Source of the DNA: Sanderia malayensis
Taxonomy: Eukaryota > Cnidaria > Scyphozoa > Semaeostomeae > Pelagiidae
NCBI GenBank assembly: GCA_013076295.1
Contig: RQOL01000532.1
Coordinates: 1,302,001 to 1,366,000, forward strand
Direction of reading: 5' to 3'
Length of the DNA stretch: 64,000 nt
Shown here: positions 58,931 through 64,000 of the stretch, one piece after another
How the letters are laid out: every line of letters begins with the position of its first letter
Position numbering within the stretch: the stretch's first letter is position 1
The notes under the pieces: generated by a model
What the model saw: only the letters and a program-made list of their open reading frames with translations
What the model was told of the DNA's origin: nothing
Database searches by the model: none
Program-made: the position numbers and the translations under genes

Positions 58931-60481
58931 CGAAGTGTGTGAGCGTAAATTTTTATTTTGTATTTGTTATTTTTTGTCATTTTATATTTTATTATAGTTT
59001 GAATTGGCCGCATTGAAAAATTTGTTATTCAATTTAAAATAAAAACTTTTCACAAATTATCTAAATTACAAAGAGATGGATCATGCTAATATTGCGATTT
59101 TATTCATCGTTTAACCAAAACCGTCTAGTAAACAACAACATTTTCCTGTAAACAGGCAAGTTAGCAAGTGAATTGCTAAACTACAAAGTACACTTATAAT
59201 ATTTTATAATAGGAATTGTACTTTGCATGACCTGGTTTATCCGTCGTGCCAGAGCGCCGAGCCAGGTGAGTTTTGTATTCCATAAATTTTCCCACCAACT
59301 CGAGTTTCGTATAATGTCGTCTGCGTGGACGTGTCTCTTCTTAGTAGGCCCTATAAATGAAGGTTCCTTGCTAGTTTTGAGCCAATGACGTGCTGCGTAA
59401 CATTAGAGCCAAAAATAACAGAAGAGAGACTCTATTGTTGGCACTACGTATAAACCAGGCAATGAACAGCACCACCTGACCCAAATGTTTTGATTTTCGT
59501 CTTTGTACTCGATTTAAAGTCCCTAATGGCGTTTAGAAGTGGCCCAAGGCCTTAACAGGGTATTTATATTATACAATATTTAGACATCAAACGAGCTTCA
59601 ATAATGAATTTCTTGGGCAGAAATATACTCAATTTCAAGATTGCTTTGCAATTTTTACAAAAATTAATAAATATTTACACAAGACCCGAAGCCACGTAAA
59701 TTATTTCTCATAAGAAGATGCATTAAACTTTTTGATCTAAAATTATTTCATTCAACTATTTTGACCTTTTAGGTGTAAAGATTTTTGTTTCATTTTCATG
59801 ACAGTCTGAGTCAGGTGACGCGTAACTTTTGCCGCAATAATATGCCGCTCTTCGCTGCGTTGTGTAAAATGCCCGTGTCCTCTTGTCAACTCTTTTAACA
59901 AATCTTGGGTTTTTCTATCTTATCAGACATTTTTATTATTTAAAGAAGTTACGTTGTCAGATATAACTTTGTTTGAGTCGAACTTTGTAAGGTGGTTCTT
60001 ATTCTTGGCATAGCCCTACCATAGCATAGCATAATGTAAGTGATTAGTCCACATAACGTGTTTTGTTACATGAATTATTCAATGAAATTATTTCCATGCA
60101 ATAGGTCGTTTTGTCACTATGGGTACTATTATGTTCTTTTCTATTATTCTGTCTAATGTTTTGTTCTGCGGAGACTGGGGGATGGATGAAGACTCTTTCC
60201 GACTAGTAACAAAGGTCAACTAGCCATTTTATACATTATATGCGAAGGCCTAGACTTTAATAGGTAATGACTAACATAAGCTTGTAAATTGCCTGATGAA
60301 TAGTTTCTGTTTTGAGAATTGCTCTTAATTATCCAATTGTCTGGTAGAGCTTACATCTTGCAGTTTTACCAAAATTTATAATATTAATATTACTCTGATA
60401 TGATTTTAAAAATAAAGACAAACACTTTTTTAACCAGAGTTGAAGAACCTCACCTTAGTTGTGGATATGCTCATAAAGACC

Positions 60482-60513
60482 ATGTATGTATGTATGTATG
60501 TATGTATGCATGC
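60482..60513. repeat. (ATGT)n microsatellite
   Basis: About seven TATG units followed by CATGCATGCAT. Confidence 0.95.
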
Positions 60514-60581
60514 ATCTCTCTAATTTGGGAAATCTAGCATAAGGACTGTAAATTTGTGTTAAACTCTAACATTAATTTTCC

Positions 60582-60827
60582 TCACTCGAACCCCCTGGAA
60601 CTTAGTGTTTTGTTCTCTGCGATGCTTGCATGATTTTCGATAACTAAACTACTATTATTATGTATATTAGCAAAGCGGGCAGATATGTTACTGATAAATG
60701 GAAATGTTTTGTCGTCATGAGAAAGCATTTCTTCTCCTTGCATATTCCTTCTAAAGTTATCATAAAAGCTGCCGATGAAGATTCCATCGTAACTGCAGTC
60801 ACCTTGGATTGTATCGCCATTCATCAT
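60582..60827 (-). CDS. Doubtful open frame, possible terminal exon
   Basis: 81 codons with unbiased, protein-like composition (NGDTIQGDCSYDGIFIGSF ..., ENHASIAENKTLSSRGFE, stop). An acceptor-like AG lies just upstream on the - strand, so it could be a last exon, but I find no partner exon and no domain. Confidence 0.2.
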   Translation of the reverse strand: MMNGDTIQGDCSYDGIFIGSFYDNFRRNMQGEEMLSHDDKTFPFISNISARFANIHNNSSLVIENHASIAENKTLSSRGFE

Positions 60828-63196
60828 TGAGTTGCTTGTCTATTTCTCGTATTTCTGGTTCCTAACAAAGCTGTCATTATCCTCGAGGTTTGGTAAGTTT
60901 GCATGAAATGAAACTTATACTTTATTGCCTGAGATATTGATCGAAACACTACCAGCCAAAATCTAACATATTACACAACTGAGAGTATAAGGATTGTTGC
61001 AAAAATGTTTGATGTGCACTCAACTTAAGCTAACCATGCGGGTTTCAAGCCTGCTTTTAAACGAACAAAACAAGCCAGAAATTTAGGCTCGTCCTTGCTA
61101 CAGCAATGTCGATGCTTATCTTCTGCGATAACAAGCCAACTGAAACTTTCATGAGGATAGGCCTTTTTAAGCAACAATACTGTAGTTTTACTATCCCAGA
61201 AAAATATGCTTTTAAGTGTACTTTAGAAAGCTCTTTTAAAATAATTTTGCGAAGCTATCCGGGAACTTGCGAGGTTTCGAATCCGCGAGAAGGACTTGTT
61301 TACAAATTTCAAATGCAATTTTAATGAGAATCTTTTATGAGTTTTCTTGAATGTTTTCTTAAAGTTTATGCGGCCTCCTTAGCTACTTTATTCGTCAAAA
61401 AATTCAATTTATCGATATGTAAACAAAAGTTATAAGTGTATAATTTGTCGGGATGGCAGCAATCAAAACTAAAGAATGAGGCATAATGCTATCCTCAACC
61501 TTGAAATTGAAATAGAGCTACTCCGGGAAGCATGTCATGATGTCAAGATGGTCAAGATTGAGCCTGAACAACAATTTTCATACAACACCAATAACTCTGA
61601 GAGTGCAAGGTTGGATCTCAGTAATTAGAGTTTGGCTCCTTTTGAGAGATCACTAGTTGATATTGGCATATTTCATCAAATTCTCCCTGCCATATAAATA
61701 AAAACTTGAAGAAAGTTACAAGGATCAATTTATAAGGATCTTAAATTCTTAAAAACTGGAGTCTACAAGCCTCTAAGCAAACTTTACTGTCATTCTCATC
61801 ATTTGTTTCCCTTGTTACACGCATTGTTTTGTAAGAAACCAAGCTCCAAAGTAGTGCTTTTTAGTAGGCCATTTTAGTAGGTACTAAAAGTTTCTTACAT
61901 TTGAAAATGCAAATAGATAGGAAAAGCAAAGAAATATCACAATTAAATGCAAATAAACGGTTACGAAAAACCTTCTAAAATGCCTAGCAAATGTTCTAAA
62001 ATCATCCAAAAGAATAATTTAAGCTCCATCAAATCGAAACTGCCCCATTTGCCTGTTGTACCAGGTGCCACGGCTTCCTGGTACAAAAGGCTGGTTTTCA
62101 TATAACGTATTTCAACGTAATTTATTGAAGAAAAATTTTAGCATGATGGCACTGCTGACTTTATGGATGCGATTCACGACTTTCCAAGTATTTACAACCA
62201 TTCCTCGATTTTGGATTCAATCCGAATCCATAATCGAGTTTTCCTGATGAATTACGATGAATTCAGATGAAACACGTTTTGCGGTTTTCATATGTCGTGA
62301 AAATCGTGGACCTTGAATTACGATGAATATACGTTGAAATAAGTTATATTTTAAAACTTATAATGCTGCCCAGTAGTACGCGGTGTCTCTGTTATATCCG
62401 GTCTACTGTATTGTGATGATTTAGGGTCCATGTACACTACAAAAGAATTGGGCTTTCTTGAGTTAATAAGGGATTAAATTGTTCCCGAAATATTGTTTTC
62501 GATTTTTCCTTTTGCCTACAATTTGATACGATATCAGAGTATAAAGTATGGATGGCGAAAGTGAAGAAGAATGTGAGGTAATAGAGGAAGAAGTTGTGCA
62601 GCCACACCAACAAAGGGTGAAGTTTTTCAAGCTCTGGATGTGCTTCAAACATCGAGCCTTTTTGTGCGAAAATAGGGAACGAAATGCGTAGCGCAAGGCC
62701 TGGTTGTAAAAGTTTCTTAATTTTTGGGCAGACTTCAGATCTAAAGTTTCTTAAGCGTTTGTCAATTTAAACGAGGAAAATTTAGCGAAAACGACAAAAA
62801 GCGTGGACATATTCGTATTTATTACTAAGCAAAATCGTTAAAATCTACATCAGCATAATGTCTACATGGTTGATTTATGAAAATGCATGAAAAATGTATT
62901 TCCCAAACTGCGAAAGCTAAAAAAATTATGAAAAAGATCATTATCGATGCTTAGTCATCGATGCTTGGTTCTCATGTTTTCATGCTGACGCCAGCGAAAA
63001 GTCGGGAACTATCCTGCTTCAAATAGAACTCATTTCTATTTGAATTCTAGAAACAAAAACATGCAAGTTACAATGAGAACCAGACTCAAATATATCTTAG
63101 AAACCTTTGTATTTTGCGAAAATAGAAAATTCAAATAATGAGAAGAAGTATTGTTTTTAGCGTTATCATAGGTTGATAAATTGCAAGAGTCCAAAC

Positions 63197-63741
63197 ATGC
63201 CGGCTGCAATGTGCCCTGCTGGAAGCAGCAAAGTTTTATCGCAAGGTGTACAAGTTTCTTCGACATCACGTTCAGTGAATGACCGGCCTAAAAGGGCTTT
63301 GGCCAGATTACAAATGGTGGTTGGACTCCTTTGGTTGACCTTCTCATTGGCGTTGAAGCCTGTGGCAGGACCAAAGTTCCGGGAGGTGTCATATGATGGA
63401 TTTTTAGTTGGTTATGGAGTCTGGGTAAGTTTCGATTTAATTTATCGGATTTTTCTAGCTTTTTCACGCACATAGCTTTTGCTCGTGTCGTGATTCAGAA
63501 AAAAAGTGGTCAAGAAAATATAACCCAACCTAGAGCATTCTATAAACATCATATACATTATTCTGATTCCGTAAATATAACATACCCGAGCCTGGAAAAT
63601 TAATGAATACATTGAAGGTATTTATATTTATAATATTTATAATAATGATTGCAATGATTTTCATTTCAGGTCTTTATTCGCGGGTGCTTTCGGTATTCTC
63701 TTCTTGCTCCAACGAAGGAAAGTTACTTAGAAGATCTTGAG
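63197..63741 (+). CDS. N-terminal exons of a multi-pass membrane protein (MS4A-like?), partial
   Basis: Exon 1 (63197-63424, ATG at 63197, donor TGG|GTAAGT) and exon 2 (63670-63741, donor GAG|GTATAG) join in phase 0 into about 100 residues. The protein continues beyond the window or into exons not seen before 64000. After about 40 Ser/basic cytosolic residues come a hydrophobic helix (LQMVVGLLWLTFSLAL), a short loop, and a second helix (YDGFLVGYGVWVFIRGCF) ending in charged residues. The ALARLQMVVGLL and DGFLVGYGVW arrangement resembles the first two membrane spans of MS4A/CD20-type four-span proteins. That resemblance is weak evidence. Confidence 0.5.
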
Positions 63742-64000
63742 GTATAGATAAATAAATGTAGTCTTGTGTAGATAAATAAATATATCTTTGTGTATTTATT
63801 GATCATCGAAGTACACGTTGCTTTATAAAAAAAAACCTAGTGCCAGACACACTAAAGTTTTCTTGCAGTTTTATAAGTAAAACTGCAAGAAGATAACTGC
63901 GAAACTCTAAAAATTTTTTTAAAAACCAATTTTTATTGTTTCGATATCTTTTTCGAGGACAAAAACAATAAATATACCTAATAATAATTCTACTTAATAA

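Larger units (their letters stand above)
57924..63196. other. Gene-poor region right of TBC1D30
   Basis: No recognised gene. It contains the TBC1D30 promoter side, a SINE at 58667-58930, an (ATGT)n run at 60482-60513 and AT-rich DNA. Two modest open frames stand out without homology I can name: 60827-60582 (- strand, 81 codons) and 61106-61324 (+ strand, 72 codons). Confidence 0.5.

Overview
This is nuclear DNA from an animal. The genes are split by many GT-AG introns, the DNA is AT-rich, there is one canonical tRNA, and tRNA-derived SINEs and short inverted-repeat elements (MITEs) are dense. The products are metazoan orthologues: NDC80, SNX5/6, TBC1D30, RNF113, CYB561D2 and C12orf56. I infer an invertebrate, possibly a cnidarian, but nothing here fixes the phylum. 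There is no operon, plasmid, phage or CRISPR signal.

Layout. At 0.2-2.2 kb (+) are the last exons of a GON-domain (ADAMTS9/20-type) gene, carrying two clear single-base frameshifts and a probable third. At 4.8-10.1 kb (+) is a complete ten-exon C12orf56-like gene. At 12.6-22.7 kb (-) is the kinetochore gene NDC80, with two homologous versions of its first, Aurora-target tail exon. At 23.5-24.9 kb (-) is a small secreted ten-cysteine protein of prokineticin/colipase type. At 26.1-27.5 kb (-) is a cytochrome b561 (CYB561D2-like). At 28.9-32.3 kb (-) is a 1047-residue protein I do not recognise, built on an internal 214-residue duplication and ending in an Ala/Gly-rich hydrophobic region.

From 32.3 to 41.3 kb there is no secure protein gene. 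This stretch holds nested MITEs, a SINE interrupted by a MITE, and a 636-bp segment copied 2.4 kb away. A tRNA-Glu(UUC) lies at 41.3 kb. RNF113/CWC24 is at 41.6-43.4 kb (-), an SNX5/6/32 sorting nexin at 44.1-50.0 kb (-), and a TBC1D30 Rab-GAP at 50.9-57.9 kb (-). From 57.9 to 63.2 kb the DNA is mostly gene-free with another SINE. The first exons of a multi-pass membrane protein (perhaps MS4A-like) run toward the right edge on the + strand.

The genes do not form a pathway; this is an ordinary gene neighbourhood with unrelated housekeeping functions. The most notable points are the duplicated NDC80 tail exon, the decaying GON gene, the unrecognised duplicated-repeat protein, a tandem repeat that multiplies a splice donor in NDC80, and the layered MITE/SINE structure around 35.6-40 kb. 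Exon boundaries were read by eye from splice sites and reading phase. For the C12orf56-like gene, the ten-cysteine protein, CYB561D2, the 1047-aa protein, RNF113 and TBC1D30 the exon lengths sum to a multiple of three.
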